This document shows, piece after piece, positions 24,800 through 34,382 of a stretch of DNA of 64,000 nucleotides; within the stretch, counting starts at the first letter, position 1; every line of letters starts with the position of its first letter. Below the pieces are notes generated by a model. It was not told the origin of the DNA, made no database searches, and saw nothing but the letters and a program-made list of their open reading frames with translations. The DNA comes from Chitinophaga hostae (lineage in GTDB: Bacteria > Bacteroidota > Bacteroidia > Chitinophagales > Chitinophagaceae). The position numbers and the translations under genes are program-made. The stretch is from positions 186,001-250,000 of the forward strand of contig NZ_JAGTXB010000007.1 of assembly GCF_018224885.1 (NCBI RefSeq). The letters are read 5' to 3'.

Positions 24800-27700
24800 A
24801 TGAAAAAAAGTACAGTGGGCAAGTGGCTTCCGCCTAAGCGGGAGTTGTATAAACTGTTGATTTTTATGAAGCTTTCAATGCTCCTCGTCACCGTTGCCTG
24901 TTTACATGTAAGTGCATCGGTGCATTCTCAATCCACCATCACCGTGAAGCTCAACCAGGTACAGCTGGAAAAGGCGCTCACGATGCTGGAAAAAAACAGC
25001 CATTACCGGTTTGTTTACAACGATGACAACCTCCCGTCGAATCACAAAATTTCGTTGGATGTGAAAGACTGGAGCATAGATATGGTATTGAATAAAATAC
25101 TGGATAATACCTCCCTTCATTTCCGGAAAATGTCCGACAACCTGATTGTAATTGCGCCCGCCGCCGTGGTGAGCAAGGACAATACGGTAAAAGGCCATGT
25201 GGTAAGTCCTACCGGGGAAGTATTACCGGGTGTGAGCGTAAGGTTGAAGAACACCAGTATTGGTACCGTTACCAACGATAAAGGTGATTTCGAGTTAAAA
25301 GTGCCGGAAAACGGTATCCTGGTGGTGACCTATATCGGTTATGACCAGCAGGAAGTGTCGCTCAACGGCCGGGAAACGCTCACTATTACCATGGAGCCAT
25401 CCAAAAATTCTATGGAAGAGGTAATTGTGGTGGGTTATGGTACACAGCGGAAAATAAACGTGACCGGCGCGATCGATCAGATTGCCGGAAAACAGCTGGC
25501 AGCAAGACCTATCGCCAACGTGATGCAGGGGTTACAAGGTCTCAGTCCCGGACTGAACATCAGTTACTCCGGTGGTCGCCCCGGACAAACGCCGAAAATC
25601 AATATCCGTGGTTTTGCCACTATCGCCAGTGGTGATGGTATGGTAGCTCCACTCATCATTATCGATGGTATTACAGCTGCCACAGATGATATGATGCGGC
25701 TGAACCCTGCCGATATTGCATCCATCTCTGTTTTACGTGATGCTGCTTCTGCCGCCATCTATGGCGCCAGGGCTTCTTTCGGGGTAATCCTAATCACCAC
25801 TAAACAGGGTACGCCGGGCGGCAAACAATCGCTCAGTTACAGCAATTATTTTGCAATGTCGCGCCGTACCGTGATGCCGGATGCGGTAACAGATCCATAT
25901 ATCTACTCCCGCGTACTTGAAACGGCCACCAATAACACCCCCTGGGATTATGTCAATTATTCCGATGAGTATTATAAATGGGCAAGAGAAAGATCCAATG
26001 ACCCTTCTCTCCCCGATACCCGTATTGATCCCAGCGACCCTACCAAGTGGGCTTACATGGGCAGCAACAACTGGAATGATTACTTCTTCAGTAAAAGTAA
26101 TTTCTCCCAATATCATAGTATTTCCCTGAGTGGTAGTGCAGAAACAGCTAAAAAGGCCCCTATATCTTACCTCATTTCAGCTGATTACACAAAGGAAAAT
26201 GGTTTGAATAAGCTGGCTAAAGACGATTGGGGAAGGTATGGCATGCGTGCCAAGCTCAATGTAAGACCGATCAAATGGCTGCAGATCGACAATAACCTGA
26301 GCATTTACCAGACCAAGGCTGATGCACCCGCATATAACATCACCGATGTGTACTACCTGCAACCTACACAGGTAGCGGTAAACCCCGATGGTACCTGGGC
26401 TAATACCGGCGCAGGCCGACTTGCTGCGCAACTGGTAGACGGCGGCCGTAATCTCCAGACCCGCTTTGGTTTCCAGGATGTGATCCGTGGAGTGGCTTCT
26501 TTCCTCAATAATGATTTACAGATCACCGGCGATGCCAGTTTCAAAAGAGAACTGTGGAAATATCATGTGGATCAGAAACAATATAACATTGGTTACGGTC
26601 CAAAAGATATACGCATGGAAGGACCGGGTAATGGCGTAACAGAGAACAATGGTACCATTAATCACGATGTTTTCGACCTCTTCGCCAACTATCATAAAAC
26701 CATTGCAAAAAACCACAGCTTTACCATACTGGCCGGATATAACCAGGAAAGCTATGAATGGCAACGGATAGATGCCAGCAAGCAAAAGATCATCTCTTCC
26801 TCGCTGCCCTACATCACCCTCACCAGCGGTGATCCTACGGTAGGAACAGAATACTACGCCTATGCTATCCGGAGTTTTTTCGGAAGGATTAATTATACCT
26901 TTAAAGACCGTTACATCGTAGAGGCTAATGGCCGGTATGATGGGTCATCCAGGTTTCCGAGCAGTAACCGCTGGGGTATGTTCCCATCCGTATCTGCCGC
27001 ATGGATAGCCAGCGAAGAAGGCTTTATGCGCGGAATGTCTCCCGTACTGTCTACCCTCAAATTCAGAGGCTCTTACGGTAGTCTGGGTAATCAGAGTGTT
27101 CCCTACTTCGGATATATACAAACATTACCCACCACCAAATCCGGGTACCTGATAGACGGTAATATTAATCAGACCGTTATAGACGGCTCGCCATTACTGC
27201 AGGTGGATCCATCCAGCTATACCTGGGAAAAAGTAACGACCACTAACGTAGGCGTGGATATGGGCTTTTTGCAGAATAAATTACAGGCATCATTTGACTA
27301 CTTTGTACGTAACACAAGGGGCATGCTCACCAAGGTGCAGGAACTGCCCGGCGTATTGGGCACCGATCCTCCCAAACAAAATGCTGCCGATTTATCTACC
27401 CGCGGATGGGAGCTGACGCTGGGTTATCGTACCGACTTCAATGTGGCCGCAAAACCACTCAACGTGGGCGTGAGATTTACTTTGTCTGATGACAAAACAA
27501 AAATCACCCGTTTCCAGAATGACCAGAAATTATTTGGATCGAAGTACTGGGTGGGACAAACCATTGGTGAAATATGGGGCCTGACCAACGACGGTTATTT
27601 CCAGAATAAAGATGAGATCAATAAACTGGATGAATCTGCCATTATTCCATGGGGTTCACTGGATATCGTGCAGGGATGGCCAAAGTACAAGGATCTTAAC

Positions 27701-28336
27701 GGCGACGGAAAAATTGAACAGGGTATTTCCGCGAAAGATCCTAAAGATTTAAAAGTGATTGGTAATACAAGTCCGCACTACCGCTTTGGCTTTAATGTGG
27801 ATATGAATTGGAATGGTTTTGATCTTTCCGTATTCCTGCAGGGAATTGCAAAGATGGATTATTACCCTCATCACTACCTGTTCTGGGGGCCTTACCAGCA
27901 GCCATATGCCAATATCTATCCCTGGAATCTTGATTTTTACCGTGCCGCAGCAGATAATGAAGCTACCCGCGCACAACACAGCGATTCTTATATCAAGGCA
28001 GGACTGGCAGATGCCAACACCAATTCTTATTATCCTGTACTGCAATCCTGGTTGGCGGATGCTAACAACGGAAAGGGACTGGATATCCCTCAAACGAAGT
28101 ATATGCTGAATGCTGCCTATTTACGTATCAAGAACGTTACAATAGGTTACACTTTACCAGCATCGCTTACAAAACGTTACCATATAAATCGTTTACGCGT
28201 TTACGTTACTGGCGAGAATGTATTTGAGTTCTCTTCCATCAAAAAGTATGTGGATCCGGAATCTATTATAGACGGTTACGGATGGGCCTACCCTTATCAG
28301 CGCAAATATGCAGTAGGATTGAATCTTGACCTGTAA
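24800..28336 (+). CDS. SusC/RagA TonB-dependent outer membrane transporter (module 1)
   Basis: The 1178-residue protein has a leader ending near residue 45, then an STN signalling domain (about 47-115; LEKALTMLEKNSHYRFVYND). A CarboxypepD_reg-like domain follows (128-205), with a plug containing VIVVGYGTQRK and SISVLRDAASAAIYGARA, and a 22-strand barrel to the C-terminus. The STN domain makes it a transducer for the neighbouring FecR/sigma pair. It imports an oligomer captured by the SusD partner, whose gene follows in the same operon. Substrate unknown. The only enzyme nearby is a phosphoesterase. Confidence 0.95.
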   Translation: MKKSTVGKWLPPKRELYKLLIFMKLSMLLVTVACLHVSASVHSQSTITVKLNQVQLEKALTMLEKNSHYRFVYNDDNLPSNHKISLDVKDWSIDMVLNKILDNTSLHFRKMSDNLIVIAPAAVVSKDNTVKGHVVSPTGEVLPGVSVRLKNTSIGTVTNDKGDFELKVPENGILVVTYIGYDQQEVSLNGRETLTITMEPSKNSMEEVIVVGYGTQRKINVTGAIDQIAGKQLAARPIANVMQGLQGLSPGLNISYSGGRPGQTPKINIRGFATIASGDGMVAPLIIIDGITAATDDMMRLNPADIASISVLRDAASAAIYGARASFGVILITTKQGTPGGKQSLSYSNYFAMSRRTVMPDAVTDPYIYSRVLETATNNTPWDYVNYSDEYYKWARERSNDPSLPDTRIDPSDPTKWAYMGSNNWNDYFFSKSNFSQYHSISLSGSAETAKKAPISYLISADYTKENGLNKLAKDDWGRYGMRAKLNVRPIKWLQIDNNLSIYQTKADAPAYNITDVYYLQPTQVAVNPDGTWANTGAGRLAAQLVDGGRNLQTRFGFQDVIRGVASFLNNDLQITGDASFKRELWKYHVDQKQYNIGYGPKDIRMEGPGNGVTENNGTINHDVFDLFANYHKTIAKNHSFTILAGYNQESYEWQRIDASKQKIISSSLPYITLTSGDPTVGTEYYAYAIRSFFGRINYTFKDRYIVEANGRYDGSSRFPSSNRWGMFPSVSAAWIASEEGFMRGMSPVLSTLKFRGSYGSLGNQSVPYFGYIQTLPTTKSGYLIDGNINQTVIDGSPLLQVDPSSYTWEKVTTTNVGVDMGFLQNKLQASFDYFVRNTRGMLTKVQELPGVLGTDPPKQNAADLSTRGWELTLGYRTDFNVAAKPLNVGVRFTLSDDKTKITRFQNDQKLFGSKYWVGQTIGEIWGLTNDGYFQNKDEINKLDESAIIPWGSLDIVQGWPKYKDLNGDGKIEQGISAKDPKDLKVIGNTSPHYRFGFNVDMNWNGFDLSVFLQGIAKMDYYPHHYLFWGPYQQPYANIYPWNLDFYRAAADNEATRAQHSDSYIKAGLADANTNSYYPVLQSWLADANNGKGLDIPQTKYMLNAAYLRIKNVTIGYTLPASLTKRYHINRLRVYVTGENVFEFSSIKKYVDPESIIDGYGWAYPYQRKYAVGLNLDL

Positions 28337-28361
28337 AACCGGACCTTTTAAACATCGTAAC

Positions 28362-30173
28362 ATGAAAAAAATTACCAGCTATATTATTGTCGGGATCCTG
28401 GTCATCAGTGCATCCTGTAAAAAAAGCTTCCTCGATCGCTATCCGCAGGATGCCATCGCACCGGATTTATTCTTTAAATCAGAGAGTGACCTTTCCCTTT
28501 ACGTCAATGGGTTGCTTAGTCTGCCCGGCACAGGTGAATACCTGGGCGACCAGAGCAGCGACAACATGGCTACCACCGGCAACGTTGAAATAAAAAGCAT
28601 CATGACCGGCAAGCCCAGTTCACAAACTATTACAGGCGGCTGGAATTGGGATCGCTTACGCGACATCAACTATTTCCTGGATAATTATGATAAAGCCAGC
28701 GTAACCCAGGAAGTAAAGGATCACTATGCGGGTCTGGCCAGGTATTACAGGGCTGCCTTTTATTATGATAAAGTAAGCCGCTTCTCTGATATACCCTGGT
28801 ATAGCAACACGCTGAAGCCGGGCGACTCCAGCCTGTATAAGCCGCGCGATTCCCGCGCTCTCGTGGTAGACAATATCATCGCAGATCTCACATTTGCCAC
28901 CCAACATATCAGGGAAAAAGTACCAACCGGTACCCCTAACCTATGGGCAGCAAAAATGCTGTATGCGAGGATCGCGCTTTATGAAGGCACCTTCCGCAAA
29001 TATCACCCCGAACTCGGTCTGCAAAATACTGCTACCCGTTTCCTGGATAGCGCCAAAGCACAATCGCTTGACATCATTAATTCCGGCAAATTCAGCGTTT
29101 ACAAAGGGTTACAACCTGATGCCAGCCAGGATTATGCGGCACTGTTCTCCAGCCAGGATCTCCTCAGAAATCCAGAGGTGATACTCGCCTGTCCATATGA
29201 TTACACCAAAGATCCGAACAAGAGCAACAGCAATATTAACGGCTACCTCTTTGGTGACTATGAGCAATCTCCATCAAGAGACCTGGTGCAAACCTACCTG
29301 ATGAAGGATGGCAAGCGTTTTACCGATATTCCGGGTTATGATAAATTCCTGTTTACCCAGGAATTCCAAAACAGGGATCCCCGTTTAAAACAAACATTGG
29401 TATTCCCAGGATTTAAAAGGGCGGTTGATGCAACACCTTACATACAACGCTTAAATAAAAACTTTACCGGCTATCACCAGGTGAAAGGCTATGCCAATAG
29501 CACAGACAACATCATTGCAGGCAGCATCGATTTCCCGGTATACCGCTATGCAGAAGCGTTGCTTACCTATGCAGAAGCAATGGCAGAAGAAGAAAAGCTG
29601 TCACAGGCCGATCTTGACAAAACCGTTAACCTGCTGCGCAAACGTGTTGGTATGCCAGATCTGAACATGGCTGATGCCAACGCCAACCCTGACCCGGTGG
29701 AAGCCGCCAGATTTAAGGATGTAACAGGGGCCATGAAAGGTGTGATCCTCGAAATACGTCGTGAAAGACGCGTGGAATTTGCACTGGAAGGATACCGCTA
29801 TAATGACCTTATGAGATGGCATGCAGGCAAAGTGCTGGAAAAAATACCGGAAGGCATGTACTTTCCCGGCCTTGGAAAATACGATATGACCGGTGACGGG
29901 GTAGATGATATTATCCTGATAGATAAAAGTGCAGACATTCCGGTTGAAAACGCCAAAGAAAAAAATTCCCTTGGCATTCCGCTGATCTACTACAAAGCCG
30001 GATCTATCGGGGAAGATGTAACAGTGTATCTAAAGAATGGTACCGCAGGCGGCCCCATTGTAACGGAAACGCGCCTACGCACTTTCCAGGAACCTAAATT
30101 CTACTATCGCCCGATACCATACACACAGGTGGCCCTGAATCCAAACCTGAAACAAATTTTCGATTGGCAATAA
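28362..30173 (+). CDS. SusD/RagB substrate-binding lipoprotein (module 1)
   Basis: The 603-residue lipoprotein starts at the ATG at 28362 (MKKITSYIIVG). The upstream in-frame ATG at 28326 lies inside the SusC gene and would break the signal peptide. The lipobox ISASC gives a lipidated cysteine followed by KKSFLDRYPQDA, the usual SusD start. Helical tetratricopeptide-like pairs run through the protein, and the conserved C-terminal stretch is VILEIRRERRVEFALEGYRY. It captures glycan at the surface as the lid of SusC. Confidence 0.94.
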   Translation: MKKITSYIIVGILVISASCKKSFLDRYPQDAIAPDLFFKSESDLSLYVNGLLSLPGTGEYLGDQSSDNMATTGNVEIKSIMTGKPSSQTITGGWNWDRLRDINYFLDNYDKASVTQEVKDHYAGLARYYRAAFYYDKVSRFSDIPWYSNTLKPGDSSLYKPRDSRALVVDNIIADLTFATQHIREKVPTGTPNLWAAKMLYARIALYEGTFRKYHPELGLQNTATRFLDSAKAQSLDIINSGKFSVYKGLQPDASQDYAALFSSQDLLRNPEVILACPYDYTKDPNKSNSNINGYLFGDYEQSPSRDLVQTYLMKDGKRFTDIPGYDKFLFTQEFQNRDPRLKQTLVFPGFKRAVDATPYIQRLNKNFTGYHQVKGYANSTDNIIAGSIDFPVYRYAEALLTYAEAMAEEEKLSQADLDKTVNLLRKRVGMPDLNMADANANPDPVEAARFKDVTGAMKGVILEIRRERRVEFALEGYRYNDLMRWHAGKVLEKIPEGMYFPGLGKYDMTGDGVDDIILIDKSADIPVENAKEKNSLGIPLIYYKAGSIGEDVTVYLKNGTAGGPIVTETRLRTFQEPKFYYRPIPYTQVALNPNLKQIFDWQ

Positions 30174-30181
30174 ACCATTTT

Positions 30182-31075
30182 ATGAATAGAAGAGATATCC
30201 TAAAACACACAGGACTAATAGCAGCCGGCACCCTCCTGGGGCCGGCTGCCGTTAAGGCGGCAACAGCCGACAAACGTAAGCCGGCCCTGACCATTGCACA
30301 TATAACGGATGTGCATATACGTGAAGACCTCAACGCCCCCGCAAGGTTCAAAAAATGCCTGGAAGAGGTAAAGCGCAAAAACGTAGACTTCTTTCTTAAC
30401 GGCGGCGACTCCATTTTTGACGCTTCCTACGACGACGTAAAAAGAGAAAGGGTGACGCAGCTCTGGCAGATATGGGATGATTGCATCAGCACCTTGAAAT
30501 CGCATGATGTTTACAGCTGTCTTGGTAATCATGATATGTGGTGGAAAGCCCCGGCCAAAGACGATCCTATGTATGGTAAAGACTATGTGGTACAGCGTTT
30601 GAAAATACCGCACCGCTACTACAGCTTCACCCGCAAAGGCTGGCATTTTATTATCCTGGACAGCAATAACGACAAAGTATCACTCGATGAAGAACAGTAC
30701 CTGTGGTTGGAAAAGGACCTGCAACAATTACCTGCCGGCACCCCTACCCTGGTAATGTCCCATTACCCGATCCTGGGTATTACACCTATCCTCGTAGGTG
30801 GCGGCCACTCCGATCATCAACGCCTGAAATCTTTATTTTATACGCATCGCGATAAAGTAAAAATATGCCTGAGCGGTCATAACCACCTCTCCGATAATAC
30901 CGTGTACAATGGCGTACGGTATTGCTGCAATGGCGCGATGAGCGGTTTCTGGTGGGGTACGGGAGATAAAGAATCCGCCGGAGAAGGTTACTATCTTGAA
31001 ACACCTCCCGGGTATGCTATCCTTAAATTATACGCAGATGGCGAAGTAGAGAATGAGTATATCGCTCATTCGTGA
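30182..31075 (+). CDS. Exported calcineurin-like metallophosphoesterase
   Basis: The 297-residue protein (ATG at 30182 preferred because MNRRDILKHTGLIAAGTLLG forms a TAT-like leader; the longer form starts inside SusD) has the full set of dinuclear metal motifs: ITDVHI (D43, H45), NGGDSIFD (D76), GNHD (N116, H117), SHYP and GHNH. It should hydrolyse phosphomonoesters or diesters in the periplasm. It lies 8 bases after SusD and is probably the enzyme of module 1. A phosphorylated or phospholipid-linked substrate is an inference only. Confidence 0.9.
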   Translation: MNRRDILKHTGLIAAGTLLGPAAVKAATADKRKPALTIAHITDVHIREDLNAPARFKKCLEEVKRKNVDFFLNGGDSIFDASYDDVKRERVTQLWQIWDDCISTLKSHDVYSCLGNHDMWWKAPAKDDPMYGKDYVVQRLKIPHRYYSFTRKGWHFIILDSNNDKVSLDEEQYLWLEKDLQQLPAGTPTLVMSHYPILGITPILVGGGHSDHQRLKSLFYTHRDKVKICLSGHNHLSDNTVYNGVRYCCNGAMSGFWWGTGDKESAGEGYYLETPPGYAILKLYADGEVENEYIAHS

Positions 31076-31093
31076 GGAAAGAATTACGGAGAA

Positions 31094-31181
31094 AGAATTA
31101 CGAATTACGGAGTTGTGTGTAGATAATAGCGGATGATTACCTTCGCTGATATCTACACACAACTACGTAATTCGTAATTCT
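31094..31181. repeat. Long near-perfect inverted repeat (REP-like/bidirectional terminator)
   Basis: Arms 31094-31125 and 31150-31181 pair at 31 of 32 positions. The stem continues inward through a 2x2 internal loop to AGCG/CGCT. The arm ends carry GAATTACGAATTACG, preceded by a short tandem copy (GAAAGAATTACGG). It sits exactly between two converging genes (stops at 31075 and 31184). Confidence 0.9.
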
Positions 31182-31183
31182 CT

Positions 31184-32002
31184 TCACGGCCACCTCCTCA
31201 ACTCCCCGGCATCAAACACCCATTCCGGTGTTAGCAGTTTACCGTTGAAACCTCCGTGGTACCAGGGCGATGATACAGCCGGGTTTTTTAATACATGCAT
31301 ATTCTGCGCCGGCATATAGCTTTGTACCAGCAGGAAAATCCGCTCTCCTGCTGCATTCTCTGCCACATCCATTACAATTACTGCATGGCCTGGCGCCCCT
31401 CCCCTGATAAATACATCACCTGGCAGTAATTTTCGTGTATCCTTTACCGGTACCAGCTCCTTACTGAGCGACAATGTTCCCGCCCAGGAAAATACCGTTT
31501 CAAGATATTGTGTAAAACAAGTCTGGCCACTGCCAGGAGCCGCCTGCCGCACTTTACGGAGACGATTATTTTTAAGCAGGAAACGATCCCCTTTCATCCA
31601 GTCGCTGTAATTCATCCTGGTACCGTCTGTGGCATTAAAGCCTATTTTCCCGAATGATTTCTCCGCGTATAAATATTCGGCGTATAAACGCATCACGGCA
31701 TCTGCGCATTGCTGCAGGTCCTTGCTGCCAACGGAAATATCCAGCACCGCGTATTGCGCCTGCTGATTTCCCTTTAATTGTCCGTTATAGAGATATACTT
31801 TGTTGTCGGCTTTCAATGGCATCGAACGTAGCCAGGCGCCGAAAGAACCGGCTGGTTGTGCCACCCGTTTATACCCTGCGGGAAGCGGTATACCGGCAAC
31901 GGTATGTGGAGGGAGATGAGCCTTTGCTGACGGTGCAGCAAACAGGCAGATAAGCATAGCAAGAACATGAATCCGGGCTGATAGCATAACAATGAATTTC
32001 AT
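31184..32002 (-). CDS. DUF4846 exported protein
   Basis: The 272-residue protein has a Sec leader cleaved near SAKA-H (residue 28). It shows the DUF4846 pattern: MNYSDWMKGDR, FTQYLETVFSWAGT, then GDVFIRGGAPGHAVIVMD and QSYMPAQNMHVLKNP, ending with LLTPEWVFD. C162 and H206 lie in a C...GDVF...GHAVIV arrangement reminiscent of NlpC/P60 or CHAP cysteine peptidases, which I infer but cannot prove. It stands alone, converging on the phosphoesterase gene across the inverted repeat. Confidence 0.82.
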   Translation of the reverse strand: MKFIVMLSARIHVLAMLICLFAAPSAKAHLPPHTVAGIPLPAGYKRVAQPAGSFGAWLRSMPLKADNKVYLYNGQLKGNQQAQYAVLDISVGSKDLQQCADAVMRLYAEYLYAEKSFGKIGFNATDGTRMNYSDWMKGDRFLLKNNRLRKVRQAAPGSGQTCFTQYLETVFSWAGTLSLSKELVPVKDTRKLLPGDVFIRGGAPGHAVIVMDVAENAAGERIFLLVQSYMPAQNMHVLKNPAVSSPWYHGGFNGKLLTPEWVFDAGELRRWP

Positions 32003-32059
32003 GGAAGATGCAGCAGCGGAGAATTTCCATAAAGATCATTCAGAATATCCATGACATCC

Positions 32060-32812
32060 CTAAAACGCATACCGCCGCATCCCCCCGTCTACCACCACCA
32101 CAGCACCGGTTACATACTGCGCACGGGGCGACACGAGAAAGGCGACCATATTGGCGATATCCTGGGGCGCGCCAAAATCTCCCAAAGGTATTTCCTGCTC
32201 CGCAAACTTTTTCCGTTCCTCACCGGGAAAATAAGGGCGGATGTTTTCCGTGTCAATAAGACCGGGTTGCAAACAATTGACCCTGATACCATACTGCCCC
32301 AGCTGCCCGGCAAGGCCTTTTGACCATGCGGCCACCGCTGCTTTGGCAACGGCTGAAGCGTTAAGCATACGCAACTCGTAGGTACTGGTGATGTTCAGGA
32401 TCACCCCGCTCCTGCGTTCCATAAATTGGGGTAACAGCTGTTGCGTAAGCTGCCGGTGACGGTTAAAGTCCAGCGTCATAGAGGCTGTCCAGCCCTCTTC
32501 ATCGCCAATTACATCCATCGGACGACTGCGTCCTGCATTGTTGACCAGGATATCTACATGCCCCAGGGCCGATAACGCCGCGGCTGCGATCTTTTGCGGC
32601 GCATCGGGTGCTACAAAATCATACCCGAATAATACCGGTTCCACCCCGCCCGCTGCTGCAATTTCAGTTTTAAGGCTATTGAGCAACTCCTCATTCCTGG
32701 CAGTGGCAAATACCTTCACACCTTCTATGGCTAATTCCTTTGTAATGGCCCTACCAAAACCCTGGCTGGCGCCACTTACTATTGCGGTCTTTCCTTTTAA
32801 ATACAGATCCAT
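32060..32812 (-). CDS. Short-chain dehydrogenase/reductase, atypical active site
   Basis: The 250-residue protein (start at 32812, where MDLYLKGKTAIVSGASQGFG fits family starts) has the Rossmann glycine motif SGASQGFG, NNAGR after strand 4, and the C-terminal YVTGAVVVVDGG. The classic YxxxK is not seen. The lysine is present as SAVAK but the tyrosine position is serine. This suggests membership of a divergent SDR subgroup, or altered chemistry. It is divergent from an HxlR regulator that probably controls it. NAD(P)H preference and substrate unknown. Confidence 0.88.
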   Translation of the reverse strand: MDLYLKGKTAIVSGASQGFGRAITKELAIEGVKVFATARNEELLNSLKTEIAAAGGVEPVLFGYDFVAPDAPQKIAAAALSALGHVDILVNNAGRSRPMDVIGDEEGWTASMTLDFNRHRQLTQQLLPQFMERRSGVILNITSTYELRMLNASAVAKAAVAAWSKGLAGQLGQYGIRVNCLQPGLIDTENIRPYFPGEERKKFAEQEIPLGDFGAPQDIANMVAFLVSPRAQYVTGAVVVVDGGMRRYAF

Positions 32813-32943
32813 AATGCTGTGCTTTATTTGGACAAATGAAATGATCACCGTCCGGTTAAAAAATTTCTTTGTAAAAGTAGCAGGTAGCCACTAATTTTAT
32901 GTAGTATACAGCCAATTGTGTGGTACGAACAAATATGTAACTA

Positions 32944-33306
32944 ATGGCAACCAGAAAGAAAAACTCTACCTACTCCCGCAATGAGACTATTATCATTGAA
33001 TGTGATCTTACCTATGCCGTTAATAAAATAGGAGGCAGATGGAAAATACTGATACTAAGTAAACTGGAAACCCAAAAATACCGCTTCAGCGAGTTGAAAA
33101 AGGAGCTGCCCTATATCACAGAACGCATGCTGACCCTGCAGCTGCGGACATTGGAAGAAGACGGCCTGGTAAAGCGAACCGTATATGCGGAAGTGCCGCC
33201 AAGGGTAGAATATGAACTCACTGAAATGGCAAAAGAGTTCGGCCCCATTTTTAAACAACTCAGCGAATGGGGTGGCAAACACAGGAACGCAATAATAAAA
33301 GTATAA
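32944..33306 (+). CDS. HxlR-family transcriptional regulator
   Basis: The 120-residue winged-helix protein has the HxlR core: a cysteine (C21 in IIECDLTYAVNKIGGRWK) that often serves as redox sensor, the helix RFSELKKELPYITERMLTLQL, and the wing RTVYAEVPPRVEYELT. Family members sense aldehydes or oxidants and control detoxification oxidoreductases, which fits the divergent SDR gene 131 bases away. Confidence 0.93.
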   Translation: MATRKKNSTYSRNETIIIECDLTYAVNKIGGRWKILILSKLETQKYRFSELKKELPYITERMLTLQLRTLEEDGLVKRTVYAEVPPRVEYELTEMAKEFGPIFKQLSEWGGKHRNAIIKV

Positions 33307-33421
33307 CGCACAGGACAATAGAAATTATTGTAATTTTGACAATCAATATCAGTATACCTGATTGGGATCAGACCATTAGCAACAACCGCCTTATTCATTC
33401 GTCATCTTAAATCTACTATCC

Positions 33422-34207
33422 ATGCAAAAAAACAACCTGTTGTATTTGTATACTTTGGGATGCTCACTTCTCCTGGGTGCCTGTAACGGATCTTCGTCTC
33501 ACAAAAACCTGCCCGGTGGAGACAGTGTCAGCATAGTAAAAGAGGATAAAGTAGCGATAGATACCAGCGACGTGCTGGAAAACTCGGTTCTTACCCAGGC
33601 GCAGCAGCAGGCGCTAAAACCGGAAGACGTATTGAACATCCTGATGCAGGGAAACAATGATTTTGTAAATGACCGGTTAACCGTCAGAAATACTTCGGCC
33701 CGGGTACGGGCAGCCGCTTTAAGTCAATATCCCAAAGCGGTTATTCTTTCCTGCCTGGACTCACGTGTACCGGTGGAAGATGTTTTTCACAGGGGAATCG
33801 GCGATGTGTTCGTGGCCAGGGTGGCAGGCAATGTGGTAAACGAAGATATACTTGGAAGCCTGGAATACGGTTGCAAGGTATCCGGCGCCAGGGTAATTAT
33901 TGTACTCGGACATGAGCATTGCGGAGCTATTAAATCGGCTATCGATAATGTCAAATTGGGCAATATAACAGCCCTGCTGTCAAAAATACAACCCGCCGTC
34001 ACCAGCGCTAAATATGATGGGGAAAGAACGGCTAAAAATGAAGCCTATGTGCATGCCGTATGCGAACAGAATGTGCGGCTCACCCTGCAGGAGATACGAA
34101 AAAGAAGTCCCATACTCGCTGAAATGGAAAAAAATAAAGCATTGATCATCACCGGCGCGGTATACGACATGAACACAGGGAAAGTAATCACCGTTTCAAA
34201 CAATTGA
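33422..34207 (+). CDS. Beta-class carbonic anhydrase, lipoprotein
   Basis: The 261-residue protein has a lipoprotein leader (LLLGAC, cysteine 21) and a 60-residue linker. The beta-carbonic anhydrase core follows, with zinc ligands C111 (SCLDSR, with the D113/R115 dyad), H164 and C167 (GHEHCGAI). It should interconvert CO2 and bicarbonate in the periplasm rather than in the cytoplasm. Length without leader is normal. It stands alone between the HxlR gene and the second sigma gene. Confidence 0.93.
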   Translation: MQKNNLLYLYTLGCSLLLGACNGSSSHKNLPGGDSVSIVKEDKVAIDTSDVLENSVLTQAQQQALKPEDVLNILMQGNNDFVNDRLTVRNTSARVRAAALSQYPKAVILSCLDSRVPVEDVFHRGIGDVFVARVAGNVVNEDILGSLEYGCKVSGARVIIVLGHEHCGAIKSAIDNVKLGNITALLSKIQPAVTSAKYDGERTAKNEAYVHAVCEQNVRLTLQEIRKRSPILAEMEKNKALIITGAVYDMNTGKVITVSNN

Positions 34208-34382
34208 TGTTATTTTGACTTTTGCTCCCGGAATTTTGACCTAATCTTGGTAAATCCGCAACGTGACCTTAATTTAATTTCCGATTAAACTAGTCCGACT
34301 ATACTGTGGGTACCGGAATATGCCCGCGCTGTAATCCTTAGTATTGCTTACTCTTTATTATTAAGGCACTGACCTACCCGTT

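Noticed and set aside
31081..31181. CRISPR array
   Set aside because: The repeats are inverted arms with one short tandem copy, not evenly spaced direct repeats with spacers.
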